Source: Prescottella soli (GTDB lineage Bacteria > Actinomycetota > Actinomycetes > Mycobacteriales > Mycobacteriaceae). From it: a stretch of 64,000 bases of DNA. The stretch is from contig NZ_CP157276.1 in NCBI RefSeq assembly GCF_040024445.1, positions 4,774,001 through 4,838,000 of the forward strand. Direction: 5' to 3'. The position numbers and the translations under genes were made by a program. The notes under the pieces were generated by a model, which saw only the letters and a list, made by a program, of their open reading frames with translations, did not search any database and was not told the DNA's origin. The first letter of the stretch is position 1. Every line of letters starts with the position of its first letter. Shown one piece after another: positions 15,132 to 24,370 of this stretch.

Positions 15132-16196
15132 GTGGCGAAGAAGCGGAGTCCGCGGTCGATCCCTGTCGTCGTGGTGGCCGGGTTCCTCGGTTCCGGGAAG
15201 ACGACCCTGCTCAACCACCTGCTGCGCAACAACGGCGGCACCCGGATCGGCGTGATCGTCAACGACTTCGGGTCGGTGAACATCGACTCGATGATGGTCG
15301 CCGGTCAGGTCGACTCGATGATGGCGCTCAGCAACGGCTGCATGTGCTGCGCCGTGGACGTCAGCGACATGGACGAGATGCTCGACAAGCTGGCGCACCG
15401 CACCTCGGAGATCGACGTCATCGTCGTCGAGGCGAGTGGTCTGGCGGAGCCGCGCAACATGATTCGCCTCGTCCTGGGCAGCGAGAACCCGTACATCACC
15501 TACGGCGGACTGGTCATGCTCGTCGACGGGGCCGAGTACCAGAGCAGCCGGGACCGGCACCCGGAGCTCGACCAGCACGTCGCGATCGCAGACCTGGTGG
15601 TGCTCAACAAGACCGACCGCATCGGCGAGGACGAGCACGACACCCTGCTCAGCGACGTGTGCCGGATCAATCCGCGCGCCGCGGTGGTCTCCACAACACA
15701 GGGGCGGGTGGACCCGGGCCTCCTGTTCGACCGCCGGCCGCGCCGCGGACCGGAGCCCGGCGAGCAGCTGACGTTCGACGAGTTGCTCGCCGCCACCGAC
15801 GACACGTGCGGCGAGTGCGGCGGGCACCACGACGACCACATCCACGCGATGTACCAGAGCGTGACGTTCACGGCGGAGCTGCCGATGCACCCGCGGCGGC
15901 TCGTCGCGTTCCTCGAGAAGCAGCCCGCCGGCGTCTACCGGATCAAGGGCTACGTGTACTTCGGCGTTCGTGGGCATCAGCACAAGTTCCTGCTGCAGGT
16001 GGTGGGCGACCACATCGCCTTCCATCCGCAGCGATGGGAGGCGGGCGAGGGCCGCCGCACGGAACTCGTCGTCATCGGCACCGACCTGGACCCCGAGTCG
16101 ATCGACGCTCTGCTCGACGCCTGCGCCGTGCCCGAGGCGGAGGGTCTGGACGCCGACATGATGATGGGTGTGCACCGCTACACCGTCGACGCCTGA
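15132..16196 (+). CDS. COG0523/CobW-family metal-chaperone GTPase
   Basis: This 354-residue G3E-family P-loop GTPase has a Walker A GFLGSGKTT at residues 17-25, the metal-binding CMCC at 70-73, the E-A-S-G-L-A-E-P switch region and NKTD for guanine recognition. A His/Cys-rich linker (TCGECGGHHDDHIH) precedes the CobW C-terminal domain. Members deliver Zn2+ or Co2+ to client enzymes. The BluB gene follows 45 bases downstream, which favours a cobalamin-related role, but a zinc-homeostasis role cannot be excluded. No cobalamin riboswitch or Zur box is evident upstream. The start is GTG. Confidence 0.88.
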   Translation: MAKKRSPRSIPVVVVAGFLGSGKTTLLNHLLRNNGGTRIGVIVNDFGSVNIDSMMVAGQVDSMMALSNGCMCCAVDVSDMDEMLDKLAHRTSEIDVIVVEASGLAEPRNMIRLVLGSENPYITYGGLVMLVDGAEYQSSRDRHPELDQHVAIADLVVLNKTDRIGEDEHDTLLSDVCRINPRAAVVSTTQGRVDPGLLFDRRPRRGPEPGEQLTFDELLAATDDTCGECGGHHDDHIHAMYQSVTFTAELPMHPRRLVAFLEKQPAGVYRIKGYVYFGVRGHQHKFLLQVVGDHIAFHPQRWEAGEGRRTELVVIGTDLDPESIDALLDACAVPEAEGLDADMMMGVHRYTVDA

Positions 16197-16241
16197 CCGG
16201 ACCCCGACAGCCGCTAATTCCGCGGCGGCTACCGTGGAGTC

Positions 16242-16871
16242 GTGACCGAATCTCTCGTTTCCGTGTACGAAGCCATCCGCCGACGCCGTGACGTCCGCGC
16301 CGAGTTCAACGGCGAACTGATCCCGGACGAAACATTGCAGCGCGTTCTCGGCGCGGCGCACGCGGCGCCGAGCGTCGGCAACACCCAGCCGTGGGACTTC
16401 ATCGTCGTCCGCAACCCCGACACCCTCGACACCTTCGCCCAGCACGTCGCCGGCCGCCGCAAGGCCTTCGCGGACTCGTTACCGGAGGACCGTCGAAAGA
16501 CGTTCGACCCCATCAAGATCGAGGGCATCCGGGAGAGTGGCACGGGCATCGCCGTCACGTACGACCCGTCGCGCGGCGGCCAGAACATCCTGGGCCGGCA
16601 CACCATCGACGACACCGGACTGTTCTCGGCGGTGCTGGCGATCCAGAACCTGTGGCTCGCCGCGGCGGCCGAGAACATCGGCGTCGGCTGGGTGTCGTTC
16701 TACGACGAGGAGTACCTCACCGAACTGCTCGGCATCCCCGCGCCGGTGCGGCCGATCGCGTGGCTGTGCGTCGGCAAGGTCGACCAGTTCCAGGAGGTGC
16801 CCGATCTCGAGCGCTTCGGCTGGCGGAACCGTCGGCAGCTCGCCGACGCCATCCACTGGGAGCGCTTCTGA
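16242..16871 (+). CDS. bluB: BluB 5,6-dimethylbenzimidazole synthase
   Basis: This 209-residue flavoenzyme cleaves reduced FMN with oxygen to make dimethylbenzimidazole, the lower ligand of vitamin B12. The nitroreductase-fold signatures fit BluB: AIRRRRDVRAEF near the N-terminus, AAPSVGNTQPWDF and ENIGVGWVSFYD. It starts at a GTG exactly 6 bases after TACCGT, consistent with a leaderless message. It lies just after the CobW-like GTPase gene and is convergent with the helicase gene, 8 bases stop to stop. Confidence 0.9.
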   Translation: MTESLVSVYEAIRRRRDVRAEFNGELIPDETLQRVLGAAHAAPSVGNTQPWDFIVVRNPDTLDTFAQHVAGRRKAFADSLPEDRRKTFDPIKIEGIRESGTGIAVTYDPSRGGQNILGRHTIDDTGLFSAVLAIQNLWLAAAAENIGVGWVSFYDEEYLTELLGIPAPVRPIAWLCVGKVDQFQEVPDLERFGWRNRRQLADAIHWERF

Positions 16872-16879
16872 GGGAAGGG

Positions 16880-18376
16880 TCAGCCGCGGCGGCGGCGTGA
16901 GCCGCCGCCCGCGCCCTCCGCGCGTCCCTCGGTCCGCGGGCCCCGGCCGCGCGAACCCTGACCGCTGCCGCGCGACTCCTGGCGGCCCTGACCGCTGCCG
17001 CGCGACTCCTGGCGGCCCTGACCGCTGCCGCGCGATTCCTGTCGGCCCTGGCCGTTCTGCCGGGCCTGACCGCCCCGAGCGCCGCGGCCCGGGCGCTGCC
17101 CGCCGCGGCGTCCGGTGCCCTCGGTCTTCTCCGGCTTCGGGGCCGGCGGGACGTGCGCCGCGGGCTCGCCGACGAGTCGGATCACGTGCTCGGACTCGGC
17201 GGTCACCTGGACCGGCGTCACCTTGATCGCGGCCTTGCGCATCAGCACCGACAGGTCCTTGCGCTGGTCCGGCAGCACGATGGTCACGACGTCGCCGGCG
17301 CTGCCGGCCCGCGCGGTGCGGCCCGACCGGTGCAGGTACGCCTTGTGCTCGGCGGGCGGATCGACGTGCACGACGAGTTCCACCTCGTCGACGTGGACAC
17401 CGCGCGCCGCGACGTCGGTGGCGACCAGGACACGCGCCGAACCCTCGGAGAACGCGGCCAGGTTCCGGTCACGCGCGTTCTGCGACAGGTTGCCGTGCAG
17501 ATCCACTGACGGGATCCCGGCCTCGGTGAGCTGTCGGGCGAGCTTGCGGGCCTGATGCTTGGTGCGCATGAACAGGATCCGTCGACCCTGGCCCGACGCC
17601 AGCTTGTGCACGAGCTCCTTCTTCACGTCCACGCCGGTGACGTCGAACACGTGATGGGTCATCGCGGCGACCGGCGAGTTCGCCTCGTCCACCGAATGCA
17701 GCACCTGGTTCTCCAGGAAGCGCTTGACCAGCTTGTCGACGCCGTTGTCCAGCGTCGCCGAGAACAGCAGCCGCTGACCGCCCTTCGGCGTCGCCGCGAG
17801 GATGCGGGTGACGCCCGGCAGGAACCCGAGGTCGGCCATGTGGTCGGCCTCGTCGAGGATCGTGATCTCGACATCGTCGAGCGTGACGAAGCCCTGCTTC
17901 ATCAGGTCCTCGAGCCGGCCCGGGCACGCGACGACGATGTCGACGCCGGACTCGAGCGCGTTCACCTGTCGGTGCTGGGATACGCCGCCGAAGATCGTGG
18001 TCACCCGCAGACCGAGGGCCTTCGCCAGCGGTTCGAGGGTCGCGGTGATCTGCGTCGCCAGTTCGCGGGTGGGCGCGAGGACCAGCCCGCGGGGACGGCG
18101 CGCGCGACGCTTGCCGCCGGCCAACCGGGCCGCGAGGGGAATCGAGAAGGCGAGAGTCTTGCCGCTGCCGGTCTTGCCGCGGCCGAGGACGTCCCGGCCC
18201 GCGAGGGTGTCGGGCAGGGTGTCGAGCTGGATGGGGAACGGTGCGGTGATCCCGCCGTCGGCCAGTGCCGCGACGATCGGGGCCGGAACACCCAGGGACG
18301 CGAAGGAGGCGGATTCGACGGAGGGGGAGGTAACGCTGGTGGACAAGACTCTCGGTGCCTTTCGGGCATACGTCAT
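16880..18376 (-). CDS. DEAD-box RNA helicase
   Basis: This is a 498-residue protein from the ATG at 18376. The frame is open to 18529, but the extra part looks noncoding. Helicase motifs are all visible: the Q-motif region FPIQLDTLPD, Walker A GKTGSGKT, PTRELATQ, LDEADHMADLGF, FSATLD and HRSGRTARAGSAG. The C-terminal roughly 100 residues are basic and low-complexity, with three near-identical GQGRQESRGS decapeptides and an RGG-like end, a likely RNA-binding tail. It should remodel RNA structure in cold shock, ribosome assembly or decay. Confidence 0.92.
   Translation of the reverse strand: MTYARKAPRVLSTSVTSPSVESASFASLGVPAPIVAALADGGITAPFPIQLDTLPDTLAGRDVLGRGKTGSGKTLAFSIPLAARLAGGKRRARRPRGLVLAPTRELATQITATLEPLAKALGLRVTTIFGGVSQHRQVNALESGVDIVVACPGRLEDLMKQGFVTLDDVEITILDEADHMADLGFLPGVTRILAATPKGGQRLLFSATLDNGVDKLVKRFLENQVLHSVDEANSPVAAMTHHVFDVTGVDVKKELVHKLASGQGRRILFMRTKHQARKLARQLTEAGIPSVDLHGNLSQNARDRNLAAFSEGSARVLVATDVAARGVHVDEVELVVHVDPPAEHKAYLHRSGRTARAGSAGDVVTIVLPDQRKDLSVLMRKAAIKVTPVQVTAESEHVIRLVGEPAAHVPPAPKPEKTEGTGRRGGQRPGRGARGGQARQNGQGRQESRGSGQGRQESRGSGQGRQESRGSGQGSRGRGPRTEGRAEGAGGGSRRRRG
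16956..17046. repeat. Tandem 30-bp repeat in the helicase tail
   Basis: A 30-base unit (two full copies at 16981-17010 and 17011-17040 with flanking partial copies) encodes GQGRQESRGS on the minus strand. The copies differ at only one or two bases, so the array expanded recently. Because the unit is a multiple of three, copy-number change would lengthen or shorten the tail without a frameshift. Confidence 0.9.
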
Positions 18377-18553
18377 GCATGCCCGCGGCGGGAGATGCCC
18401 CGGCGCGCGGCCTGCACAAGATGGCGACTTTGCCGGTGGGCAAGATCGAGCGTCGCAAGACATGCTCGAGAAATGAAGCGTTCTACGACGCTGGACGCCC
18501 TTCGAGGGGCGTCCAGTTGCTGCCACCATACCGCGTTGGGGCGCCGCGGTCGG

Positions 18554-18967
18554 CTACAGGCCCACCCACTCGGAGACCCCGGTGGTGAACCGCTGACGCT
18601 TCCAGATCGGTACCTCGGCCTTGATCCGTTCGACCAGCTCGGCGCACGCCGCGAACGCCTCCGCGCGATGCGGTGCGGCGACCGCCGCGACCAGCGCCAG
18701 ATCCCCGATCGTGAGTTGCCCCACGCGGTGCACGGCGGCGACGGGCAGCCCGGTCCGCTCGGACACCTGCGCGCAGCACTGGCGGAGGAACCTTTCGGCG
18801 TCCGGATGCGCCTGGTACTCGAGCGCCGACACCGACCGGCCGCCGTCGTGGTCGCGGACGACCCCGGTGAAGACGACCACGGCCCCGTGTTCGGGCCCGG
18901 ACACCGCGGCGTCGACGGCCGCGGGATCGAGCGGCTCGGCCGAGATGCTTGCCAGCAGTTCACGCAT
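18554..18967 (-). CDS. moaE: Molybdopterin synthase catalytic subunit MoaE
   Basis: This is a 137-residue protein from the ATG at 18967; an in-frame start three codons upstream is possible. It carries the MoaE core: VVVFTGVVRDHDGG, EYQAHPDAERFL, HRVGQL and the C-terminal catalytic region with KAEVPIWKRQRF, where the two Lys residues act on precursor Z. With MoaD it transfers sulfur to cyclic pyranopterin monophosphate. Its start overlaps the end of the moaC-mog fusion gene by 8 bases, so it is the last gene of a moeA-moaCB-moaE operon. Confidence 0.93.
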   Translation of the reverse strand: MRELLASISAEPLDPAAVDAAVSGPEHGAVVVFTGVVRDHDGGRSVSALEYQAHPDAERFLRQCCAQVSERTGLPVAAVHRVGQLTIGDLALVAAVAAPHRAEAFAACAELVERIKAEVPIWKRQRFTTGVSEWVGL

Positions 18968-19979
18968 CGTGCACACCTCCGCCGGCGATCTGCGCGAGCA
19001 GGTGCTCGAGGATCGGATCCAGCACCGACAGCCCGTCCTTCACCCCGCCCGGCGAGCCCGGCAGGTTCACGATCAGCGTGCGGCCCGACAACCCCGCCAG
19101 CCCGCGACTGAGCGACGCGTGGGGGGTCACCTTCGTCCCGCGTCGGCGCATCTCCTCCGAGATCCCGGGCAGCTCCCGGTCCAGCACCGCGCGCGTCGCC
19201 TCCGGGGTCGCGTCGGTGGGGGAGGCGCCCGTCCCGCCCGTCGTGATCACCAGAGCGGGGGCGTCGGACATCGCGTCGGCGAGCCCGGCGGCGATGTCGG
19301 CGTCGGCGTAGACCAGCGGGCCGCGGACGGTGTGACCGCGGGCGGTGAGCCACTCGGCGATGGCCGGGCCGGTGGTGTCCGGGCGGGTGCCGCGGGCGCC
19401 GCCGGTCGACGCGACCAGCACGGTCGCCGATCCGAGGCGGACCTCGGGGCCGCCGGCCGCGGGAGCCTCGGCGCGATGCGGCTCGTCGCGCCGCCACAGG
19501 CCTCGCTTGCCGCCTTCCTTGGTGAGCAGTCGGACACCGTCGAGCGTCGCGGCCGGATCGACGGCCTTGACCATGTCGTGCAGGGTGAGTCCGGCCACCG
19601 CGACCGCGGTCAGCGCCTCCATCTCGACACCGGTGGGGCCCTTGGTCTTCGCGGTCGCCTCGATCGTGATCGACGACTCCGTGAACCCGAACTCGACCTT
19701 CACCGAGGACAGCGCCAACTGGTGGCACAGGGGGATCAGCTCGGACGTCTTCTTCGCCCCGGCGATGCCGGCGATCCGGGCGGTCGCCAGGACGTCCGCC
19801 TTCGGCATGTCGTCGGCGCGGACCAGCGCCACCACCTCCGGGGTGGTGACCAGTTCGCCGGCGGCGACCGCGACGCGTGTGGTGTCCGCCTTGGCGCTCA
19901 CGTCCACCATCCGGGCGCGGCCTTCGCCGTCGAGGTGGCTCAGTTCGCTCGTGTTGTACTCGGTCACTACAGGGGCCAC
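18960..19979 (-). CDS. moaCB: Bifunctional MoaC-MoaB/Mog fusion
   Basis: This 339-residue protein is made of two molybdopterin enzymes. Residues about 10-160 are MoaC (pyranopterin monophosphate synthase), with LSHLDGEGRARMVDVS and the active-site KKTSELIPLCHQL and GVEMEALTAVAV. Residues about 180-335 are MoaB/Mog-like (molybdopterin adenylyltransferase), with ITTGGTGASPTDATPE and the NLPGSPGGVKDGL loop. Fusion of these two steps occurs in several actinobacteria. The start is a GTG, and moeA ends 7 bases before it. The first and third chemical steps of the pathway are thus joined in one chain. Confidence 0.93.
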   Translation of the reverse strand: MAPVVTEYNTSELSHLDGEGRARMVDVSAKADTTRVAVAAGELVTTPEVVALVRADDMPKADVLATARIAGIAGAKKTSELIPLCHQLALSSVKVEFGFTESSITIEATAKTKGPTGVEMEALTAVAVAGLTLHDMVKAVDPAATLDGVRLLTKEGGKRGLWRRDEPHRAEAPAAGGPEVRLGSATVLVASTGGARGTRPDTTGPAIAEWLTARGHTVRGPLVYADADIAAGLADAMSDAPALVITTGGTGASPTDATPEATRAVLDRELPGISEEMRRRGTKVTPHASLSRGLAGLSGRTLIVNLPGSPGGVKDGLSVLDPILEHLLAQIAGGGVHDA

Positions 19980-21184
19980 ACCTTCACTCGTTCGCCCGCC
20001 GCCAGGGAGGTCACCTCGGTGGGCAGATCAATCAGGACATCGGCCCACGCCAGCGCCGCCACGAGGTGCGAGCCCGGACCGGAGACCACCTCGACACCGG
20101 AGTCGGTGCGCCGGCCGCGCAGGAACTGGCGTTTGCCCGGCACCGACGTGACGTCGTGGGCGAGGACGGCGTCCTCGCGGGGGATCGGCGGCAGCCCGCC
20201 CGCCCGGCGCAGCAGCGGACGCAGGAACACCTCGAACGACACCATCGTGCTGACCGGGTTCCCGGGGAACGTCAGGACCGGGATCTCGTCGACCAGCGCC
20301 AGGCCCTGAGGCCCGCCCGGCTGCATCGCGACCCGGCCGAAGCGTGCGCCGAGTTCGGTGAGGACGTCCTTGACCACCTCGTAGTCGCCCATCGAGACCC
20401 CACCGGACGTGATCACCAGTTCGGCCCGCGCGACCGCGCGCCGCAGCGCCGCGCGGAAGGCGTCGGGTTCGTCGCTGCTACGGTCCACGACCGCGACCTC
20501 GGCACCGTCGGCCCGCAGGCTCGCTGCCAGCGCGGGTCCGTTGGAGTCGTAGATCTGGCCGGGGCGCGGGGTGGTGCCCGTGTCGACCAGTTCGGCTCCC
20601 GTCGTGAGGACCGCGACCCGCGGGCGGGTCCGCACCGCCACCGAACTCAGCCCGACCGCCGCCAACACCCCCAGGTGGCGGGGCTCGAGCACGGTCCCGG
20701 CGGGCAGCAGCAGCATGCCGGTGCGCACGTCGCTGCCGCGGTCGCGGACGAAGTCGCCGACGCCGCGCGACCGCTGCACCGTCACCTTCCCGTCCGACAC
20801 CTCGGTGTCCTCCACCGGCACAACGGCATCCGCGCCCTCGGGCATCACCGCCCCGGTCATGATCCGCACCGCGGTCCCCGGTACGTGCGGCGCCGGCTCG
20901 GCCGGTCCGGCGGGCACCATCGCCACGATCGGCAGCGTCGCGGGGACGGAGCCGATCGACGCGGCATCGACCGCGAATCCGTCCATCTGCGAGTTCCGGA
21001 ACAGCGGCAGGTCGAGGGGGGAGGAGACGTCGTACGACAGGACCCGGCCCAGCGCGTCGTCGAGTCGGACGGTCTCGGACGGCCGGGTCAGGAGTGGGCC
21101 GAGCAGTTCGGTCACGTCGGCGGCGTGGTCCGCGACGGATCGTGCGGTGCTTCCCTGGCCTGAGTGCCGCTGCGCCTGTGCCAT
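19967..21184 (-). CDS. moeA: Molybdopterin molybdenumtransferase MoeA
   Basis: This 405-residue enzyme inserts molybdate into adenylylated molybdopterin. The ATG at 21184 is used; frames running farther upstream overlap moaA. MoeA features include [37 protein letters not shown], the MogA-like loop [16 protein letters not shown] and [19 protein letters not shown]-terminal beta domain (GKRQFLRGR) ends in VKVWPL. It is the first gene of the minus-strand operon and divergent from moaA, with 61 bases between them. Confidence 0.94.
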   Translation of the reverse strand: MAQAQRHSGQGSTARSVADHAADVTELLGPLLTRPSETVRLDDALGRVLSYDVSSPLDLPLFRNSQMDGFAVDAASIGSVPATLPIVAMVPAGPAEPAPHVPGTAVRIMTGAVMPEGADAVVPVEDTEVSDGKVTVQRSRGVGDFVRDRGSDVRTGMLLLPAGTVLEPRHLGVLAAVGLSSVAVRTRPRVAVLTTGAELVDTGTTPRPGQIYDSNGPALAASLRADGAEVAVVDRSSDEPDAFRAALRRAVARAELVITSGGVSMGDYEVVKDVLTELGARFGRVAMQPGGPQGLALVDEIPVLTFPGNPVSTMVSFEVFLRPLLRRAGGLPPIPREDAVLAHDVTSVPGKRQFLRGRRTDSGVEVVSGPGSHLVAALAWADVLIDLPTEVTSLAAGERVKVWPL

Positions 21185-21245
21185 GAGTGCCAATCCTAGG
21201 CATCTTCGCTGCACCCGGGAGCCGGGACGGCGGCATACTTGGGGG

Positions 21246-22340
21246 ATGGTGACGGCGACGCGAACGCGAACGGTGGTGGACGTGGGCATTCCCGCGGTGC
21301 CGTCGGCGTCGAGCGCCCCGACGGTGCCTTCCGTGGACGGACGCCCCGATGTGCCCGAACTGGTGGACGGTTTCGGGCGGATCGCCCGGGATCTGCGGGT
21401 GTCGATCACCGAGAAATGCTCGCTGCGTTGCACGTACTGCATGCCGGCCGAGGGGCTGCCGGCGATTCCGTCGCAGCAGTTGCTGACCGCCGCCGAGATC
21501 GTCCGGCTGGTCGGCATCGCGGTGCACCGGCTGGGGGTCCGGGAGGTCCGGTTCACCGGTGGCGAGCCGCTGATGCGCCGCGATCTCGAGACCATCGTCG
21601 CCGGCTGCGCGGCGGCCGTGCCGGGGACCCCGCTGTCGATGACCACCAACGCGGTCGGTCTCGAACACCGCGCCGACGCGCTCGCCCGCGCCGGGCTGTC
21701 CCGGGTCAACGTCTCGCTGGACACGATCGACCGGCACCACTTCGCCGAGCTCACTCGTCGCGACCGCCTGGACTCGGTGCTCGCCGGGATCCGGGCCGCG
21801 CAGGGCGCCGGGCTCGCACCGCTGAAGATCAACGCGGTGTTGATGTCCGAAACGCTCGACGGGGCGGCCGATCTGCTGCAGTGGTGCCTCGAGGCGGGCT
21901 GCGGGCTGCGGTTCATCGAGCAGATGCCGCTCGACGCCGACCACGAGTGGGCCCGCGAGAACATGGTGGACGCGCGAAGCCTGCTCGACGTGCTCGGGCG
22001 CCGCTTCGAGCTGCGCGAGGTGGGCCGGGAGGACCCGTCCGCGCCCGCCGAGGAGTGGCTGGTCAACGGCGGTCCCGCGACGGTGGGGATCATCGCGTCG
22101 GTGACCCGCTCGTTCTGCGCGGACTGCGACCGCACCCGCCTCACCGCGGAGGGGACCGTCCGGTCGTGCCTGTTCAGTGACCGCGAGGTGGATCTGCGCG
22201 GCGCGCTGCGGACCGGGGCCGGCGACGAGGAGCTCGCGCAGCTGTGGCGGGCCGCGATGTGGAACAAGTGGGCCGGGCACGGCATCAACGCGGCGGGATT
22301 CGTTCCCCCGCAACGCAGTATGGGAGCGATCGGTGGCTGA
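21246..22340 (+). CDS. moaA: GTP 3',8-cyclase MoaA (radical SAM)
   Basis: This 364-residue enzyme converts GTP to the cyclic precursor of pyranopterin monophosphate. The radical-SAM cluster is Cys58-x3-Cys62-x2-Cys65 (CSLRCTYC). The second [4Fe-4S] cluster uses C-x2-C near the end ([14 protein letters not shown], then RSC). It ends in GAIGG, matching the conserved Gly-Gly tail needed for GTP cyclization. A CATACT hexamer ends 6 bases before the ATG, suggesting a leaderless mRNA. It overlaps moaD by 8 bases. Confidence 0.95.
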   Translation: MVTATRTRTVVDVGIPAVPSASSAPTVPSVDGRPDVPELVDGFGRIARDLRVSITEKCSLRCTYCMPAEGLPAIPSQQLLTAAEIVRLVGIAVHRLGVREVRFTGGEPLMRRDLETIVAGCAAAVPGTPLSMTTNAVGLEHRADALARAGLSRVNVSLDTIDRHHFAELTRRDRLDSVLAGIRAAQGAGLAPLKINAVLMSETLDGAADLLQWCLEAGCGLRFIEQMPLDADHEWARENMVDARSLLDVLGRRFELREVGREDPSAPAEEWLVNGGPATVGIIASVTRSFCADCDRTRLTAEGTVRSCLFSDREVDLRGALRTGAGDEELAQLWRAAMWNKWAGHGINAAGFVPPQRSMGAIGG

Positions 22341-22626
22341 GGTGTCGGGGACGTCCGGGGTATCGGTCCGCGAGTCGGTGTGCACCGTCGAGGTGCGCTA
22401 CTTCGCGGCGGCGGCTGAGGCCGCCGACCGGACGGAGGAGACGCTCTCGTTGCCGGCGGGTGCCGATCTCGCGGATCTGCAGGCGGCGCTCGCCGACCGC
22501 TACGGCGAACGCATGGAGAAGATCCTCGGGGTGGCGGCCTACCTCGTCGACTCCGAGCTCACCCGCGACGTGGCCTGTCCGGTCGGCGCGCAGGTGGACG
22601 TCCTGCCGCCGTTCGCGGGCGGGTGA
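22333..22626 (+). CDS. moaD: Molybdopterin synthase sulfur-carrier subunit MoaD
   Basis: This 97-residue ubiquitin-like protein starts at a GTG inside the end of moaA. The fold is recognisable ([13 protein letters not shown], then [20 protein letters not shown]), and the C-terminus is PPFAGG, the diglycine that is thiocarboxylated and delivers sulfur to MoaE. Translational coupling with moaA is likely. Together with the minus-strand genes the window holds moaA, moaC, moaB/mog, moaD, moaE and moeA; no molybdate transporter gene is nearby. Confidence 0.92.
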   Translation: MAEVSGTSGVSVRESVCTVEVRYFAAAAEAADRTEETLSLPAGADLADLQAALADRYGERMEKILGVAAYLVDSELTRDVACPVGAQVDVLPPFAGG

Positions 22627-22632
22627 GCCGGG

Positions 22633-23394
22633 TCAGCGCCGCGCCAGCCACTGCTCGAACGTGACGGTGCCGAACGTCTTGTCCGGAACCAGGTTCCAGC
22701 CGTTGCGCCAGAATTCGCCCATGTAGCCCGGGATGCGGATGTCCGTCACCCGGCCGCGCGTGCCCGTGGCGGCCTTCCACGCGGTGGCCATCTCGCGCAT
22801 CGTGAGGACCTCGGGGCCGCCCACGACGGTCGGCTCGGTCGAGGGCCCCTGCTCCGCCGCGTCGACGAGTGCCCGGGCCACGTCGGAGGTGTCGATCGGC
22901 TGGAACCGGGTGTAGGTGAAGGCGGGAACGATCCCGATCCGGGCGAAGGGCGCGCAGATCATGGGGACGAACTCGTGGAACTGCGTCGCCCGCACGATGC
23001 GAGTCGGCAGCGGCGCGTCCCGGTAGAGCCGCTCCTGGCGGGTCTTGGCCCGGTAGTACGTGAACCGCCCGCGGTCGACGTTGACGATGGACAGCAGGAC
23101 CGCGTGCGAGACGCCCGCCGCCGCGGCCGCCGACAGCAGGTTCCTCGCGCCCAAGCTGAAAACGTCACGGGCGCGTCGTGTCTTGCCGTCGGTGGTGTCG
23201 ATGACGATGTCGACGCCGTCCAGTGCCGCGGCGAGTCCGTCTCCGCTCACCAGGTCGCCGACCACGTGCCGGGTGCCGTCGCTGGCGCCGCCGCGGCGGC
23301 TGAGGACGCGCACCGAGGCTCCGCGCCGCACCAGTTCGGCCACCACAGCCCGGCCCGCGACCCCCGTCCCGCCTGCAACCAGATATGTCGTCAT
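22633..23394 (-). CDS. NmrA-like atypical SDR, NAD(P)-binding protein
   Basis: This 253-residue protein has a Rossmann start TYLVAGGTGVAGRAVVAEL (GGTGxxG, residues about 8-14) and a D-I-V-I-D-T-T-D strand. It has the S-I-V-N-V-D segment of NmrA/NAD(P)H-azoreductase-like atypical SDRs. The Y-x3-K pair is present as YYRAK but may not be catalytic. The role is unknown; relatives include redox sensors and quinone- or sugar-modifying enzymes. It is convergent with moaD and lies 27 bases after the nadE start on the same strand. Confidence 0.8.
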   Translation of the reverse strand: MTTYLVAGGTGVAGRAVVAELVRRGASVRVLSRRGGASDGTRHVVGDLVSGDGLAAALDGVDIVIDTTDGKTRRARDVFSLGARNLLSAAAAAGVSHAVLLSIVNVDRGRFTYYRAKTRQERLYRDAPLPTRIVRATQFHEFVPMICAPFARIGIVPAFTYTRFQPIDTSDVARALVDAAEQGPSTEPTVVGGPEVLTMREMATAWKAATGTRGRVTDIRIPGYMGEFWRNGWNLVPDKTFGTVTFEQWLARR

Positions 23395-23421
23395 AGCGTC
23401 CCCCTGTCCATCAGGACCTCG

Positions 23422-24270
23422 TCAGTGTTGTTCGCGCCACCACGTGTCGAGCGGCGTCACCGGCACCGAACGCTTGTGCCGGGTGTTGCGGTACATCCAC
23501 TCCAGCTTGTCGGCGATGTCGCTGGTCACGTCCTTGCCCTCGAGGTAGTCGTCGATCTGCTGGTACGTCACCCCGAGCGCCACCTCGTCCGGGAGCGACG
23601 GGCGGTTGTCCTCGAGGTCCGCCGTCGGCACCTTCTGCCACGTACTCTCCGGCGCCCCCAGCTCGCCCAGCAGAGCGGCGCCCTGGCGCTTGGTCAGACC
23701 CGTCAGCGGCGTCACGTCCACACCACCGTCGCCGTACTTCGTGAAGAATCCGGTGAGGGCCTCGGCGGCGTGATCGGTGCCGACCACGAGGTAGCCGAGC
23801 TCGCCGGCGATCGCGTACTGGATCATCATGCGTTCGCGCGCTTTGATGTTGCCGCGCACGAAGTCTCGCAACCGGTCACCGTCGTCGAGGAGATCGTGCA
23901 TGGCCTGCGACGCCTCGGCGATGGTCGCATCGGCGCCCGGCTTGACGTTGACGGTCAGCGAGCGGTCGGGCGCGATGAACTTCAGCGCCACCTGCGCGTC
24001 GTCCTCGTCGAACTGGGTGCCGTACGGCAGCCGCACCGCGATGAATTCGGCGACGTGTCCCTCCGCACGCAGCTTCTCGGCGGCCAGCTGGATCAGGCGT
24101 CCCGCGAGGGTGCTGTCCTGCCCGCCGCTGATTCCGAGCACGAAGCCCCGGGCCGGGGTGGACCGCAGATAGTCCGCGAGGAAGTCCACGCGCCGTCGAA
24201 TCTCGGCGGCGGGGTCGATCGTCGCCTGGACGCCGAGTTCCTCGATGATCTGTGCGCGTGGAATCGCCAT
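23422..24270 (-). CDS. nadE: Ammonia-dependent NAD+ synthetase NadE
   Basis: This 282-residue enzyme amidates nicotinate adenine dinucleotide to NAD+ with ATP and ammonia. The PP-loop ATP pyrophosphatase motif reads [15 protein letters not shown], and downstream are [36 protein letters not shown] and [16 protein letters not shown], all typical of the short NH3-dependent form. The glutaminase domain of the long form is absent, so free ammonia is the N donor. An ATG with an AGTTCTGCC leader is used. A second NadE could exist elsewhere in the genome. Confidence 0.94.
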   Translation of the reverse strand: MAIPRAQIIEELGVQATIDPAAEIRRRVDFLADYLRSTPARGFVLGISGGQDSTLAGRLIQLAAEKLRAEGHVAEFIAVRLPYGTQFDEDDAQVALKFIAPDRSLTVNVKPGADATIAEASQAMHDLLDDGDRLRDFVRGNIKARERMMIQYAIAGELGYLVVGTDHAAEALTGFFTKYGDGGVDVTPLTGLTKRQGAALLGELGAPESTWQKVPTADLEDNRPSLPDEVALGVTYQQIDDYLEGKDVTSDIADKLEWMYRNTRHKRSVPVTPLDTWWREQH

Positions 24271-24370
24271 GGCAGAACTGTAGCGTCGGGTGCTCGACGC
24301 CGTGAACAGTCACGGCAGGATGTGACCAGGGCGCCCCGACGGCGCCGGACCAGAACTCGGGAGACCCTTC

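Noticed and set aside
16956-17046. CRISPR array
   Set aside because: The 30-bp repeats are contiguous without spacers and lie in frame in a helicase gene; no cas genes are present.
21185-21245. Moco riboswitch between moeA and moaA
   Set aside because: The 61-base divergent spacer cannot hold the element, and moaA appears leaderless.
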